Source: Holophaga sp. (GTDB taxonomy: Bacteria; Acidobacteriota; Holophagae; Holophagales; Holophagaceae). Taken from it: a DNA stretch of 64,000 bases. This document shows positions 1 to 9,707 of the stretch, one piece after another. The position numbers and the translations under genes were made by a program. The DNA is taken from positions 124,001 through 188,000 of the forward strand of contig JADKBC010000001.1 in NCBI GenBank assembly GCA_016715205.1. The letters are read 5' to 3'. The notes under the pieces were generated by a model. The model made no database searches, had not been told where the DNA came from, and worked only from the letters and a program-made list of their open reading frames with translations. Numbering within the stretch: position 1 is the stretch's first letter; each line of letters opens with the position of its first letter.

Positions 1-117
1 GAGGATCACCCCGACTTGCGCATGGTCATCGCCGCCGTGGATCGCCAGCTTAATGAGCGGGGCTACATCCTTCCGGGGCTTGGGGATGCAGGGGACCGGA
101 TTTTTGGAACAGCCTGA
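1..117 (+). CDS. upp: Uracil phosphoribosyltransferase, C-terminal end (partial)
   Basis: The reading frame is open from base 1 to TGA at 115-117 and gives 38 residues. They contain the hallmark C-terminal stretch of Upp, with 'ERGYILPGLGDAGDRIFGT' near the end. In this family the GLGDAGDR segment lies in the uracil-binding region. Upp converts uracil and PRPP to UMP in the cytoplasm (pyrimidine salvage). The 5' part lies outside the window. Identification rests on the motif alone, but the motif is very characteristic. Confidence 0.9.
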   Translation, partial: EDHPDLRMVIAAVDRQLNERGYILPGLGDAGDRIFGTA

Positions 118-312
118 GATCCCCAGCTCCAGCTGACCCCGGATGGCTTGCTTCCTGGGCTTTCATCTCTTTGGCTCGCGCCCCCGCGCATGGCGAGTTC
201 ACCGGTCCGACCCCATCATTAGTAATAGAACGAACGGCGCCGCCGCGCTCCTGGCCGACTTGGATCTGCCCCCAGACCCAACCCTCATTCCAAAAACTGG
301 AGGTCCCCACGT

Positions 313-1104
313 ATGAGCCCACAGGTGCGAAGTTTGGCCGACCTCGCGAGCCAGGCGATTCCTGGCGAGCGCACGCTTTGCAAATGCTGTGGCAGCCTGG
401 CCCCACTATTTGGTCGGGTGGATTTCCAAAAGAGCTGCGAGGAGCATAACGGCCTCTTCCTGCCCCCCTCTGGAATCATGGTTCCCTACTTCCGGTGCCA
501 GGCCTGCGGTTTCCTGTTCACCCGGTTCTTCGACCATTGGACGGATGTGGAATTCCAGGCTCACGTTTACAACGAAGATTACGCAGCGGTGGATCCGGAA
601 TACGCAAACGTTCGTCCAACCGGCTGGGCCCAATCCATCACCGATGGGTTTCCAACCCATCTTTCCGAAATCGAGGCTCTGGACTGGGGAGGCGGCACGG
701 GTCGACTTGCCGAGTTGCTAAGGGCCAGTGGTGTGCGACGAGCGGAAACCTGGGAACCCTTCAATCCGGACTTTGCGTCCCTCCCGGAGGGAGACTTCAA
801 CTTGATCTCCTGCATCGAAGTGTTGGAGCATTTGCCCGACCCCAAGGCCGGGGTTCGATCCCTCGTCCGGCCTCTCCGCGAGGAAGGAGCCTTGCTGATT
901 TCAACCCTGCTCCAGCCTGCGAACATCCTGGAGATCCGCACCGGCTGGTGGTACTTGGCGCCCCGCAATGGCCATATTTCGCTGCACTCTGCCAAATCCC
1001 TGGAATTGGTCCTGAAGGGACAAGGCTGCCACATGAAGACCATCATGCCTCACGTTCACTGGGCTTGGCGGCAGGTTCCCTTTTATCTAAAAAACCAAGC
1101 ATAG
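313..1104 (+). CDS. SAM-dependent methyltransferase with N-terminal zinc-binding cysteines
   Basis: 263 aa. The N-terminal third carries two cysteine pairs (CKCCGS near residue 22 and CQACGF near 58), typical of zinc-binding modules fused to class I methyltransferases that act on sugars or glycan ends. The Rossmann core starts at about residue 120 with the SAM-binding loop 'LDWGGGTGRLAELL' and continues with 'FNLISCIEVLEHLPDP', a standard motif of this superfamily. GGAGG lies about 9 bases before the ATG. It is followed by glycosyltransferases and flagellar filament genes, so methylation of a surface or flagellin glycan is the most economical guess. The substrate cannot be read from the sequence. 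Confidence 0.8.
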   Translation: MSPQVRSLADLASQAIPGERTLCKCCGSLAPLFGRVDFQKSCEEHNGLFLPPSGIMVPYFRCQACGFLFTRFFDHWTDVEFQAHVYNEDYAAVDPEYANVRPTGWAQSITDGFPTHLSEIEALDWGGGTGRLAELLRASGVRRAETWEPFNPDFASLPEGDFNLISCIEVLEHLPDPKAGVRSLVRPLREEGALLISTLLQPANILEIRTGWWYLAPRNGHISLHSAKSLELVLKGQGCHMKTIMPHVHWAWRQVPFYLKNQA

Positions 1105-1149
1105 ATTGGACAGCAGTTCCGGTGAGGCACGACCTTATCACTGCCTGAC

Positions 1150-2211
1150 CTAGGTGGGCGGCAAAATGGTGTAGGAGTAAGAGGGTTTCTGGAACTGCTC
1201 AATCCGCCGATGGATCAACTGGATGGAACGACGCACATCCTTGATGTCATCGTGAAACCCTTCAAACCAGGTTTCATAGAGTTTTCGGTCTTCCCCGTAT
1301 CCCAACAGCCCCGCGATGGAGGCAAGCAGATCGAGCTTGGTCACCAGCACATCCGCAGGCGTTTCGTGGTTGGCCGCCAAGGCCATGATCTGAGCGCTGA
1401 AGCGATCCCAGAAGCTGTAGGTCAGGTATCGAAAGAACCCCAGGGTTAGGGGGGTGGTCAGGATTCCTCGCTGTTTCAAATTCTGGAGCCCGGGAATGAT
1501 GTTCCAGTAGGCTTCACCAACGTTCCCCTTAGCCCAGCGTTCCTTGCTGGCCTCCGTCTGCTCCGCATCCTGGGGATCAATGAGCCCCTTGGAAAGGATC
1601 AACATCGTCCGCCCGTATGCTGCCTCTAGCAAGGCTTCCGAATGGACAAAGGCCGAAGGGCGCTCAAGTTGCCATTGGGCGGAGGCCATCATCCGCTCCA
1701 CCGTGTCCCGAGCAATCACCAGGCCAGAAATCCAGCCGAGTAGGTCGTGCCAACCATAGGTATTGCAAAGGTCTTCGGTCGTTCCTCCCAGAATGACGCC
1801 TTCCCCTGGGAGGGCGCGCCGCGCTGGGCAGCAATGCACAAGGGCTGGCGGATCATCCACGCTGGCCTCCACCGCTTCCACAAGCCTGGAATAGGCCGAG
1901 CTATCAGTGATCCAGTCGTCGTCCCCCTGTAGCCAAAGGTAGTCGTACTCAAGGCCTGAGTGCAGAAGCGCCCGCTCCAGGATCTGGGCCCAAATGGAAA
2001 CGTGCTGTTCCCAGCGCCGCATGTGAATCCAGGGCGCCACGCCTTGCCAGCGGGCCAGGACTTCCGGGGTAGCATCGGAGGAACAATTGTCCGAAACGAA
2101 CAATTCCACTGAACAATTCCCGGCCCTGGCGCGTGCCTCAGAGATGGCCTGGATGGCCTTATCCAAATACTCCGCCCGATTCCAGGTGGGTATGACAACC
2201 AGCAGTTTCAT
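1150..2211 (-). CDS. Family 2-like glycosyltransferase (paralogue 1)
   Basis: 353 aa from the ATG at 2211. That start is preferred over the TTG at 2220 because GAGAGG sits about 9 bases upstream of the ATG. It begins 'MKLLVVIPTWNRAEYLDKAI', the nucleotide-sugar binding start of GT-A fold family 2 enzymes. An aspartate-rich 'LQGDDDW' near residue 100 fits the metal/nucleotide DxD region. The C-terminal half is helical and family-specific, ending in a basic tail. It is closely similar along its whole length to the next gene, so the pair arose by tandem duplication. No membrane segment is evident, so it is probably cytoplasmic. It converges with the methyltransferase gene. Donor and acceptor are unknown; flagellin or a surface glycan is inferred from the neighbours. 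Confidence 0.82.
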   Translation of the reverse strand: MKLLVVIPTWNRAEYLDKAIQAISEARARAGNCSVELFVSDNCSSDATPEVLARWQGVAPWIHMRRWEQHVSIWAQILERALLHSGLEYDYLWLQGDDDWITDSSAYSRLVEAVEASVDDPPALVHCCPARRALPGEGVILGGTTEDLCNTYGWHDLLGWISGLVIARDTVERMMASAQWQLERPSAFVHSEALLEAAYGRTMLILSKGLIDPQDAEQTEASKERWAKGNVGEAYWNIIPGLQNLKQRGILTTPLTLGFFRYLTYSFWDRFSAQIMALAANHETPADVLVTKLDLLASIAGLLGYGEDRKLYETWFEGFHDDIKDVRRSIQLIHRRIEQFQKPSYSYTILPPT

Positions 2212-2284
2212 GGGTTCCAACCTCTCGGAGAGCCTGCTCTAGAATCGGATCGAGTTCCCATCGGCATTAGGGGTTTAGCCACTG

Positions 2285-3361
2285 TCAGCAGCGCTCAGCC
2301 AAGCCAGGAGGCATGATGGTGTAGGCATAGGATGGCCGCTTGTGTTGCTCGATCCTCCGCTTGATCACCTGCATAGAGCGACGAACATCCTTGATGTCAT
2401 CTTGAAATCCTTCAAACCAATTCTCGTAGAGCTTGCGATCTTCGCCATAGCCCAGCAGGGATGCGAACTCCGCCATCAGGTCCATTTTCCTCACCAGTTC
2501 TTCCGCCGGAGTGTCCGACTTGGAGGCCAGGGACATGAGCTGGATGGCAAACCGATCCCACAGGCTGTAGGTGAGGTGCCGGAAGAACCCCAGCGTGAGC
2601 GGCTCCGTGAGCACCCCTCGGCGCTTCAGGTTGGCGATGCCCGGAATGATATTCCAGAAACCTTCCAGCACATCCTCCTTGAGCCACCGTTCGATGGTTT
2701 CCGGGGTCGCCACCTCGTCCTGGGGATCGATGAAACCAGCCGCAAGAACAAGCATGGTGCGTCCGTAGGCCGCCTCGAGCAGAGCCTCGGAATGTACGAA
2801 GGCCGAGGGGGGCCTCAGTTGCCATTGCGGCGAGGCCATCATCCGATCCACCGTATCCTTAGCCATCACCAGGCTGGCAATCCAACCGAGCAGGTCGTAC
2901 CAGCCATAGGTGTTGCACAGATCCTCCGTGGTACCCGCAAAGATTCCACCTTCGCCTGGAACGGCTCGCCGAATGGGGCAGCAATGAACCAGGGCGGGCG
3001 GATCTTCTGCGCTGGCTTCCAGTGCCTCTGCAAGCTGTTGGTACGCCGAGGTCTCGATCAACAAATCGTCATCCCCTTGAAGCCACAAATAGTCGAACTC
3101 AAGGCCCGAATGCAGAAGTGCGCGCTCTAGGATTTCGCCCCAGTGACTGGTATGTGTATCCCACCGCTTAAGGTGAATCCAGGGCGCTTGTCTCAGCCAT
3201 TTCGAGGTCACTTCTGGCGTGTGGTCCGAGGAGCAATTGTCTGAAATAAACAGCTCCACGGTGCAATTCTGGGCCTGGGAACGCGCCTCTGAAATGGCCT
3301 GGATCGCTTTATCCAGACAATCTGCGCGGTTCCAGGTGGGAATGACGACCAGCAGCTTCAT
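2285..3361 (-). CDS. Family 2-like glycosyltransferase (paralogue 2)
   Basis: 358 aa from the ATG at 3361, with GGAAAGG about 9 bases upstream. The frame stays open far upstream (to 4207), but that extension lies antisense to the TPR-glycosyltransferase gene and does not look like protein of this family, so it is excluded. It starts 'MKLLVVIPTWNRADCLDKAI', has 'LWLQGDDDLLIETSAY' in the DxD region, and matches the downstream paralogue through the C-terminus ('YTIMPPG' versus 'YTILPPT'). It probably transfers a sugar in the same glycan pathway, perhaps to a different position. It is divergent from the TPR gene across about 200 bases. Confidence 0.82.
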   Translation of the reverse strand: MKLLVVIPTWNRADCLDKAIQAISEARSQAQNCTVELFISDNCSSDHTPEVTSKWLRQAPWIHLKRWDTHTSHWGEILERALLHSGLEFDYLWLQGDDDLLIETSAYQQLAEALEASAEDPPALVHCCPIRRAVPGEGGIFAGTTEDLCNTYGWYDLLGWIASLVMAKDTVDRMMASPQWQLRPPSAFVHSEALLEAAYGRTMLVLAAGFIDPQDEVATPETIERWLKEDVLEGFWNIIPGIANLKRRGVLTEPLTLGFFRHLTYSLWDRFAIQLMSLASKSDTPAEELVRKMDLMAEFASLLGYGEDRKLYENWFEGFQDDIKDVRRSMQVIKRRIEQHKRPSYAYTIMPPGLAERC

Positions 3362-3565
3362 GGGTTCGAGCCTTTCCGTGGAAGGTGCAACCTTTGGACA
3401 AGACGGTAACCCAGCATAAAGGGATAACCAACAACCGTGCTTTGTCGATTTATGGTTTCCTATAGGGCACCATCCCTCATTCGTTCCATAGACAACTGAA
3501 CTGTACTTTTCTTCCCAGGTCTTTTGCTCAATTACGCCACACGTAACAAAAGGTGGAGGCTGCGG

Positions 3566-5248
3566 GTGAAATTCAGCCATGCTCAGCTGAGGAAAAAAGC
3601 CCAAGCATTTGGTGCAGTTGGGAACACCGCGGAGGCAGCGAAGGCTTATCGGGTCTTTCTTGACGTGGAGCCCGAACACGCTGACGGATGGGCTGAATAC
3701 GCAGGTAAATTGCTCAAACTGGGTCGATTTGAAGCGGCAGAAAAGGCTTGTCAAACCTCGCTCTTCATCGCCCCCGACCAGGCGGCTGCCCAATTGTTTT
3801 TGATCGAGTGCCTGCTCCATCAAGGCAAGCTGCTCAAGGCTCGAGAGGTCCTGGACAGTGCCAATGACGCAAACGCAGCACGCACTTGGTCGTCCGGCCA
3901 GCAATCCCAATTCGCCGAACTCTGGGCCATTTACAGCCTTGGAATGTTCGAAATCCAGGAGTTCGATGAAGCCCTTCGAGCCACAGGCATCTCGCTTCAA
4001 TTCAACCCCCGCAACTTCCATGCGAACGCCAATGTTGGTTCGATCCGAATGGCCCAGGGTTTTTTGCAGGAAGCAGAAGTCGCGTTCCGGCTGGTAGCTG
4101 AATATTTCCCTTCTGTGGAACGTGGTCGATTGTTGCTGATCACTTGCCTCGGCAGGCAAGGCGATCTTGAGGGCGCTAGGCAAGAAATCGAAAAGGTCCT
4201 CCGACAAAAGCCGCTCAACTCAGAGGTTCACGAAAATATTTTGGCGGTCTATTTCAATTTTGGATGCTGGCCCGAATACCGGAGTGAAATCGAACGGTTT
4301 TCCAAGGCCAATCCAGCCCTTGCCCAGGCCGATTGGGAACACAGCCATCTCGATCTGCTTATGGGCGACATGCCTCGTGGCTGGCAACGCTATGAAGCTC
4401 GCCTCCATCTCCCCGTTGAAACAAAACCGCAACGGACCTTCATTGAACCAGCCTGGGAGGGAGAACCGTTCCCAGGGAGATCCCTACTGCTATGGGCAGA
4501 GCAGGGGTTCGGGGATACCTTGATGTTTCTGCGGTACCTTCCCCTGGTAAAGGCACTGGGTGGCACGGTGTTTCTTGAGACCCAGCCTGCACTGACGGCG
4601 GTTGCAGCCACCTGTGGAAGCACGGATCTCCTGATCCCCGAAGGCGGCCACTTGCCCCCCTTTGATCTGCAGAGATCGTTGATGTCCCTTCCCTGGGTGT
4701 TCCGCACGGACCTGGAAAGCATTCCCTCCGACATTCCCTATGTTGATGTCCCCGCCGAGGTGCCCAACCGCGGCCCCATCCTTGAATGCCTTAGGCGAGC
4801 GGAGGATGGCCCACGCATCGGGCTAGTCTGGGCAGGCAGGCCCGAGCATGGCCGGGATTTTGAACGGTCCATTCCCGCCAAAAGCCTCAACCCATTGGCC
4901 GATCTTTCCGGTGTGGCCTGGTTCAGCCTGCAGCATGGAAATCAGGAGCAACCCGCCTTGCCAGGTCTCGTGCCGTTGAGCCCCTTCCTGAGCACCTTTT
5001 CCGATACGGCCTACGCGCTAAGCGGAATGGATCTGGTAATCACCGTTGACACAGCCCTTGCCCATCTCGCGGGGGCCCTTGGAGTGCCAACGTTCCTTCT
5101 CCTGCCCTTTCAGGCCGATTTTCGCTGGCTTCTCAACCGCGAGGAAAGCCCCTGGTATCCGACCATGCGCCTCTACCGGCAGCCCGCGTATGGTGATTGG
5201 GAGGCCGTCATCCAGCGGGTGCTGAGAGATCTTTCTCAGGATGCTTAA
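3566..5248 (+). CDS. TPR protein with GT9-like glycosyltransferase domain
   Basis: 560 aa from GTG 3566, chosen because AGGTGGAGG at 3551-3559 gives ideal spacing. An in-frame start at 3524 lacks such a site. Residues about 1-260 are tetratricopeptide repeats ('EAAKAYRVFLDVEPEHADGWAEYAGKLLKLGRF' type units, named here in part). Residues about 300-560 resemble the heptosyltransferase/GT9-like domain found in TPR glycosyltransferases near flagellin genes: 'LLWAEQGFGDTLMFLRYLP', 'IGLVWAGRPEHGRDFERS', 'MDLVITVDTALAHLAGALG'. The TPR part probably grips the acceptor protein. The next gene is a degraded copy of it. Flagellin is the plausible acceptor given the filament genes 2 kb away. Confidence 0.82.
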   Translation: MKFSHAQLRKKAQAFGAVGNTAEAAKAYRVFLDVEPEHADGWAEYAGKLLKLGRFEAAEKACQTSLFIAPDQAAAQLFLIECLLHQGKLLKAREVLDSANDANAARTWSSGQQSQFAELWAIYSLGMFEIQEFDEALRATGISLQFNPRNFHANANVGSIRMAQGFLQEAEVAFRLVAEYFPSVERGRLLLITCLGRQGDLEGARQEIEKVLRQKPLNSEVHENILAVYFNFGCWPEYRSEIERFSKANPALAQADWEHSHLDLLMGDMPRGWQRYEARLHLPVETKPQRTFIEPAWEGEPFPGRSLLLWAEQGFGDTLMFLRYLPLVKALGGTVFLETQPALTAVAATCGSTDLLIPEGGHLPPFDLQRSLMSLPWVFRTDLESIPSDIPYVDVPAEVPNRGPILECLRRAEDGPRIGLVWAGRPEHGRDFERSIPAKSLNPLADLSGVAWFSLQHGNQEQPALPGLVPLSPFLSTFSDTAYALSGMDLVITVDTALAHLAGALGVPTFLLLPFQADFRWLLNREESPWYPTMRLYRQPAYGDWEAVIQRVLRDLSQDA

Positions 5249-5369
5249 GTTATGAGCATTCTTCATCCAATTGAGAGCCCTGGACTTGAAACTTAAAGAT
5301 TCGCCTTCCATTTCATCGATCCGAACCTGCCCGTGACCACGGGATGATCTATCTAACAAAGGGGTTCCC

Positions 5370-7152
5370 GTGACTCAAAAACCTATAAGCCTGCTCAGGA
5401 AAGCTCAACTGCTGGATCTTTCAGGCAAGGCTCTGGAGGCTTCCACCGCCTACCGCGCCTTTCTGGACAAGGAACCCAGGAATGCATCCGCCTGGGCTGA
5501 TTACGCCGGACAACTGTTGAAACTTGGAGATCTCGAAGGCGCCCAGGAAGCCTGTGAGACCGCACTTCACCTCGATCCAACCCAAATCTCGGCTTTGATC
5601 AACCTTGGTGTTCTATTCATGCGGCGGAAACGATTGCAGGAAGCCGAAAACCAATTTCGAGGCGTCCTTGCACTGGCCCCACTCCGAATGGATGCAGCAT
5701 TGTTTCTGGCGGAATGCCTGCTGAACCGGAAAGACCTTAAGCAGGCTCGGAAAACCTTGGAAATTACCAATCGTCCGGAAGCCCTAAGCGGGCACTTTGC
5801 GGTGTTGAAACCACGGCACGCTGAGCTATGGAAGATCTTGAGTTCGGCACTCATCGAGGCTCAACACCTAGAAGAAGCCGAGGAAACCTGCCATCTCACG
5901 CTTCAACTCGATCCAGGCAACTTCACGGCCATCTCAAATCTGGGTTCCATTCGAATGGCACAGGGAAAGTTGGCAGAGGCCGAAGGCCATATTTCGTAAT
6001 CTGATTTTCGAGCACCCCTTGGAGGAATCCTCTCGGTCCTTGCTTATCACCTGCCTCGTTCGTAAGGGAGATCTCTTCAACGCCCAGAAAGAAATCGCGA
6101 ATGTACTGGAACTTTGGCCTAACAGCCTTCCTGTCCATAAAAATCTTGTTGGGAATTTTTACAATTACGGGCTTTGGAAAGAGTTCTTGGAGGAAACCGA
6201 ACGCTATCGAAAGATGGACCCCACTTCGGCCCACCCGGATTGGGAGCAAAGCCTAGTGGATCTGCTGCATGGCGACATGCTCAAAGGCTGGGAAGGCTAC
6301 GAGGCACGGTTGCGACTTCCTGTTGAATCTAAGCCCCAGCGCGCCTTTCAAGAACCCGCCTGGATGGGTGAGCCCTTCATCGGGAAAACTCTGCTGGTTT
6401 GGGCGGAACAGGGGCTCGGAGACACGTTCATGTTCATTCGATATCTTCCACTAGTAAAAATGCTGGGTGGGGAAACGATTCTGGAAGCCCAGGGTGCCTT
6501 GCTGGATGTCGTGGCCACCTGTGGCGGCGCGGACGTCCTTGTCCCCGAAAGGACGCCTCTCTGCCCTTTCGATCTGCAGGTCTCCTGATGTCCCTGCCCT
6601 GGGCCTTCCGCTCGCCATCCACCGTTCCTGCCCATATCCCCTATCTGGATATTCCAGAACAGGTGCCCAACCGACCGGAACTTTTACAATGCCTTTCACT
6701 TGGCCAAGAAAGCACTAAAATTGGCTTGGCTTGGGCTGGAAGGCCTGGGTATGCGCGGGATTTCGAAAGATCGCTAACTGCCCAGGCGCTGGCACCACTG
6801 GCAGCGATTCCTGAATGTCACCAAATGCAGCTTCCAGCTCGGCAGGCCTGAATTACCACCCCTCCCGAACGTGATATCGCTGGCGCCATATCTGAATAAT
6901 TTTTCAGGCACAGCCTATGCGCTTAGTGGCATGGATCTGGTGATCACGGTGGACACAGCCATCGCTCACCTGGCGGGCGCCATGGGAATCCCAACCCTGC
7001 TTCTGCTGCCCTTCCAGCCGGATTTCCGCTGGATGCTGGATCGCGACGACAGCCCCTGGTACCCCTCCCTGCGTCTGTATCGGCAACCTGCGTACGGAGA
7101 TTGGGCGTCCGTACTTTCCCAGGTGGTTTCTGATCTGACCCAGGCCACCTAG
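5370..7152 (+). pseudogene. Second TPR/GT9-like glycosyltransferase, three frameshifts
   Basis: Starts at GTG 5370 after AAAGGGG and aligns with the gene at 3566 from end to end, but in pieces. Frame 1 runs to TAA at 5997-5999. The match continues one frame over from about 5990 ('FRNLIFEHPLEES') to TGA near 6588. It then returns to the first frame at 'LMSLPWAFRS', and shifts again near 6815 ('VTKCSFQLGRPELPPLP') to the stop at 7152. The changes are +1, -1 and +1 bases relative to the paralogue. All catalytic-type motifs (WAEQGLGDTFMF, GLAWAGRPG, TVDTAIAHLAGAMG) are otherwise intact, so decay is recent or the shifts are sequence errors. If intact it would be about 590 aa with the same role as its neighbour. 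Confidence 0.8.
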
Positions 7153-7164
7153 AGGCTCGAAACA

Positions 7165-7464
7165 TCAGCGAGTGTTGGCTCCGTAGCCCCGCAGGGCCCG
7201 ATTCCCCTGTTCCTGGGCTTCAAGTTCAGCCTTGATCCGATCGCGAGCCTCTGCCACAACCTCGATGCGAGCCTCCAGCATCCGGCCAGCTTCATGGGCC
7301 CTGGCGATGAGCGCGGCCCAGCCTGACCCTTTTTCAGCCTGTGCCAGGGCCATCCGAAACTCTTCTTCCCACTGGGCCAGGGCATCGGGGTCCGGTTCCC
7401 AGGCTACGTCCGAGAGCCAGGCTTCCATTTGTTCGATGGCGGCGCGAACTCTGCCATCGTTCAT
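7165..7464 (-). CDS. Small helical protein, FliT-like flagellar chaperone candidate
   Basis: 99 aa, almost entirely helical, rich in Glu, Ala and Arg ('MNDGRVRAAIEQMEAWLSDV', later 'EARIEVVAEARDRIKAELEA'). There is no signal peptide or membrane segment. The start overlaps the end of fliS by four bases (ATGA), so the two are translationally coupled. The slot right after fliS usually holds the FliD chaperone FliT, and size and predicted coiled character fit. Sequence similarity is too weak to name it firmly. Another small flagellar accessory protein is possible. Confidence 0.55.
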   Translation of the reverse strand: MNDGRVRAAIEQMEAWLSDVAWEPDPDALAQWEEEFRMALAQAEKGSGWAALIARAHEAGRMLEARIEVVAEARDRIKAELEAQEQGNRALRGYGANTR

Positions 7465-7886
7465 ACAACCTCTTCTCCGAAATTCGGTTTCGAGGTGCTA
7501 GATGCCCCTACCTTTTTCTCGTGGTACTGCTCCCAAGCCTGGCGAATCTCACCCATGGCCTGAACTACCGCCGATAGGCGAGCCGTATCCTTGACATAGC
7601 TGGCTTCCATGATTTCCCTAGTCCACCAGGCATAGAGGTTCGAAAGGTTCTGGGCCAATTCTCCCCCGTTCTCCAGATCCAGGCGAACGCTGGCCTCCAT
7701 GATAACTTCTGACACCCGGAGAAAACTGCGGGCTGCGGCGGAAGGGTCATTCTGGGTCAAGTATTGAATGGCCCTGCCCAGATGCAGTTGACCCGCCTCC
7801 ATGATCAAGGCCGCTTGCTGCTCGGGGCTGGCCCCTAAGATTCGCTGAGTAAGGTAGGTGTCGGCGGATTTTGCATACGCATTCAC
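7461..7886 (-). CDS. fliS: Flagellin export chaperone FliS
   Basis: 141 aa. It begins 'MNAYAKSADTYLTQRILGAS', close to the conserved FliS start (YxxxxIxxAsPxqLi..lydgal). The family's four-helix bundle is visible in the helices around 'LGRAIQYLTQND', 'VSEVIMEASVRLDLENGGELAQNL' and 'LYAWWTREIMEA'. FliS binds the C-terminal D0 helix of flagellin in the cytoplasm, prevents premature polymerisation and delivers it to FlhA. It lies directly downstream of fliD, the common order fliD-fliS-fliT. It is slightly longer at the C-terminus than typical (about 125-135 aa). Confidence 0.9.
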   Translation of the reverse strand: MNAYAKSADTYLTQRILGASPEQQAALIMEAGQLHLGRAIQYLTQNDPSAAARSFLRVSEVIMEASVRLDLENGGELAQNLSNLYAWWTREIMEASYVKDTARLSAVVQAMGEIRQAWEQYHEKKVGASSTSKPNFGEEVV

Positions 7887-7946
7887 GGGTGAACCCCCTG
7901 CCCTTGTTTCGGTCGATTTTACCCGAACATGAGTTCCAGGATTCCC

Positions 7947-9674
7947 TTAGGCCCCGCCCAGGGCACCAGCCGAGGCCCGCATTCGGCCAACGGTTGCTTC
8001 CATCTGGGCGAATTTCTTTTTGAGAACCTCCCGTTCCCGGTCCAACCGTGATTGCGCGAGGTTGATTTGACTGCCCAGGTTTTTATTCTGGGTGGTAATG
8101 GCATCCAGGATGGTATTCACCCCCCCCGCACCAGTGCCCGTAAAATTGGCAAGTAAGTCATTGGCAGCCTGCACAGCGCCTCGCGTGAGGGACAGGGTGC
8201 CCGTGCCCGTGCTGGTTACGGAGAGTGCCAACCCGGCAAAATCCCCAGTTCCCGTGAGAATGCCATTGCTAACCTGGATGGGATCACTGGTAACGCTGTT
8301 CTTGGTGAGGGTTCCCCATAGAACGCCATTGCCATCCTTGGTAATCGAAAAGTCCACTGAGCCTGTGGCTGTTTTTGGACCGGCGCTCTTGAAGGCCACC
8401 CCTTGATTGGTGGAATCTCCCGAAAAGGCAAAGAGGCGCTTTACGGCCGTAAGGTCGTTGGTCATGGCCGTCTGGAAGGTGGTGGAATTCAGATAAAGAT
8501 TGCCATCGGCCAGCGTGGTCACCCCAATGCTAGCCAAGCTCTTGTAGGTGGCATCCCCGGCCATTCCAGCGGAGGCACCTGACAGGGTTGCTTTGAGATT
8601 GGCCATCAGCGCGCGGGTGGCCATATCGCCCGCCAAGGGTGCTTCGTTGACCGAGCCATCCGCATTCTTGGTGGAAGTGGAAGCCGCCTTATAGTCCTTT
8701 ACCAGGCCGTTGTATTTCGTCACCAGATCCTGGAGTGCTGTGGTGGCGCCTGTCTTATCAAGGCCCACCGTCAAGGTGGTAATCCCGGTTTGCCCACCCT
8801 GCTTGAGGGTGAAGGTCATGCCATCGGCGGCATCCTTGACCGTGTTGGTCGAGCGGGTGAGTTCGATCCCGTTAAGGATGAAGTCTGCATCAGTGGCATT
8901 GGCGCCCGAGGTGGCCGATGTGGTGCCACCTGACAGGGTGGTGGGTGTGGTCAGGTTATCCACGGTGCCCGCAACGATTCCCAAATTGTTGGCTGCCAGG
9001 CCGGTGGTGCCCATGTTGGTGATATCCACGAGCGAAACGACACCTTGGGTGGTGCCCGTGCCCGTATCCTTGGCTGTGAGCACCAGTTGATAGGGCTTGC
9101 TGCCCTTGCCCATATTCACCACCGAAGCCGTCACCCCAGCCCCCGAGGCGTTGATGGCATCGCGCAACCCATTCAGGTTATTGGCACCCTCCGTCAGGGT
9201 GATCGTCTTGATCACGCCGTCCGTTCCCTGAATGGCAAAGGTCGCGGGCGACCCTGCTGTAAAGACACTGGAATTAACAGAATCCGCAGGACTGGCCACC
9301 GCCAAGTTGGTGGTGAAGCCATTGGCATCCAGGGTCGACGAAATTCGGCCACGGGTGGCCACGGTCTTTACGGTGATGTCGTAATTCCCTGTGGCGGCAC
9401 CCGTGGCTGTCGCGGTGACATTGGTATTGCTGGAATCTGTGCTGGTAACCGTGCGGCCATTCAGGCGGTCCTGCAATGAAATCATGCTGAGGCTAAGGGC
9501 TTGCAAACTGGTCCGCATGGCCTGCAGAGCCGTGGTTTTCTTATCGTTCAAGTCCTTCTTGGCCTGCAACTTGGAAAGCCCAACACTCTTCTGCCCCACA
9601 ATCGCGTTAATCAAGGCCGCCGTATCAATGCCCGTACTGACGCCACTTATGGAACTCGTAGAAGAAGTCGCCAT
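7947..9674 (-). CDS. fliD: Flagellar filament cap protein FliD
   Basis: 575 aa, start at 9674 behind GAGGTGGG. The N-terminus 'SSISGVSTGIDTAALINAIV' is the classic FliD start (sGlgSGlDt..lv..lm). It is followed by a coiled region ('KLQAKKDLNDKKTTALQAMR') and a Ser/Thr/Gly-rich central region that forms the variable cap domains. The C-terminal coiled coil holds 'LGSQINLAQSRLDREREVLKKK' in part, then 'FAQMEATVGRMRA', matching the conserved FliD end (L..ri...e.rl..rf.ame..i). FliD caps the growing filament and folds exported flagellin. Length is within the usual range. It sits between flaG and fliS in a single transcriptional direction. Confidence 0.93.
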   Translation of the reverse strand: MATSSTSSISGVSTGIDTAALINAIVGQKSVGLSKLQAKKDLNDKKTTALQAMRTSLQALSLSMISLQDRLNGRTVTSTDSSNTNVTATATGAATGNYDITVKTVATRGRISSTLDANGFTTNLAVASPADSVNSSVFTAGSPATFAIQGTDGVIKTITLTEGANNLNGLRDAINASGAGVTASVVNMGKGSKPYQLVLTAKDTGTGTTQGVVSLVDITNMGTTGLAANNLGIVAGTVDNLTTPTTLSGGTTSATSGANATDADFILNGIELTRSTNTVKDAADGMTFTLKQGGQTGITTLTVGLDKTGATTALQDLVTKYNGLVKDYKAASTSTKNADGSVNEAPLAGDMATRALMANLKATLSGASAGMAGDATYKSLASIGVTTLADGNLYLNSTTFQTAMTNDLTAVKRLFAFSGDSTNQGVAFKSAGPKTATGSVDFSITKDGNGVLWGTLTKNSVTSDPIQVSNGILTGTGDFAGLALSVTSTGTGTLSLTRGAVQAANDLLANFTGTGAGGVNTILDAITTQNKNLGSQINLAQSRLDREREVLKKKFAQMEATVGRMRASAGALGGA

Positions 9675-9707
9675 GACCCACCTCGATCCAGTAGGAGGCT
9701 AGAGAAT

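Noticed and set aside
50..406. Minus-strand 118-codon frame between upp and the methyltransferase
   Set aside because: It overlaps the ends of two real genes, has no ribosome site and an unstructured composition.
3362..4207. Upstream extension of the second GT2 gene
   Set aside because: It is antisense to the TPR-glycosyltransferase, and the family's conserved start (MKLLVVIPTWN) with a ribosome site lies at 3361.
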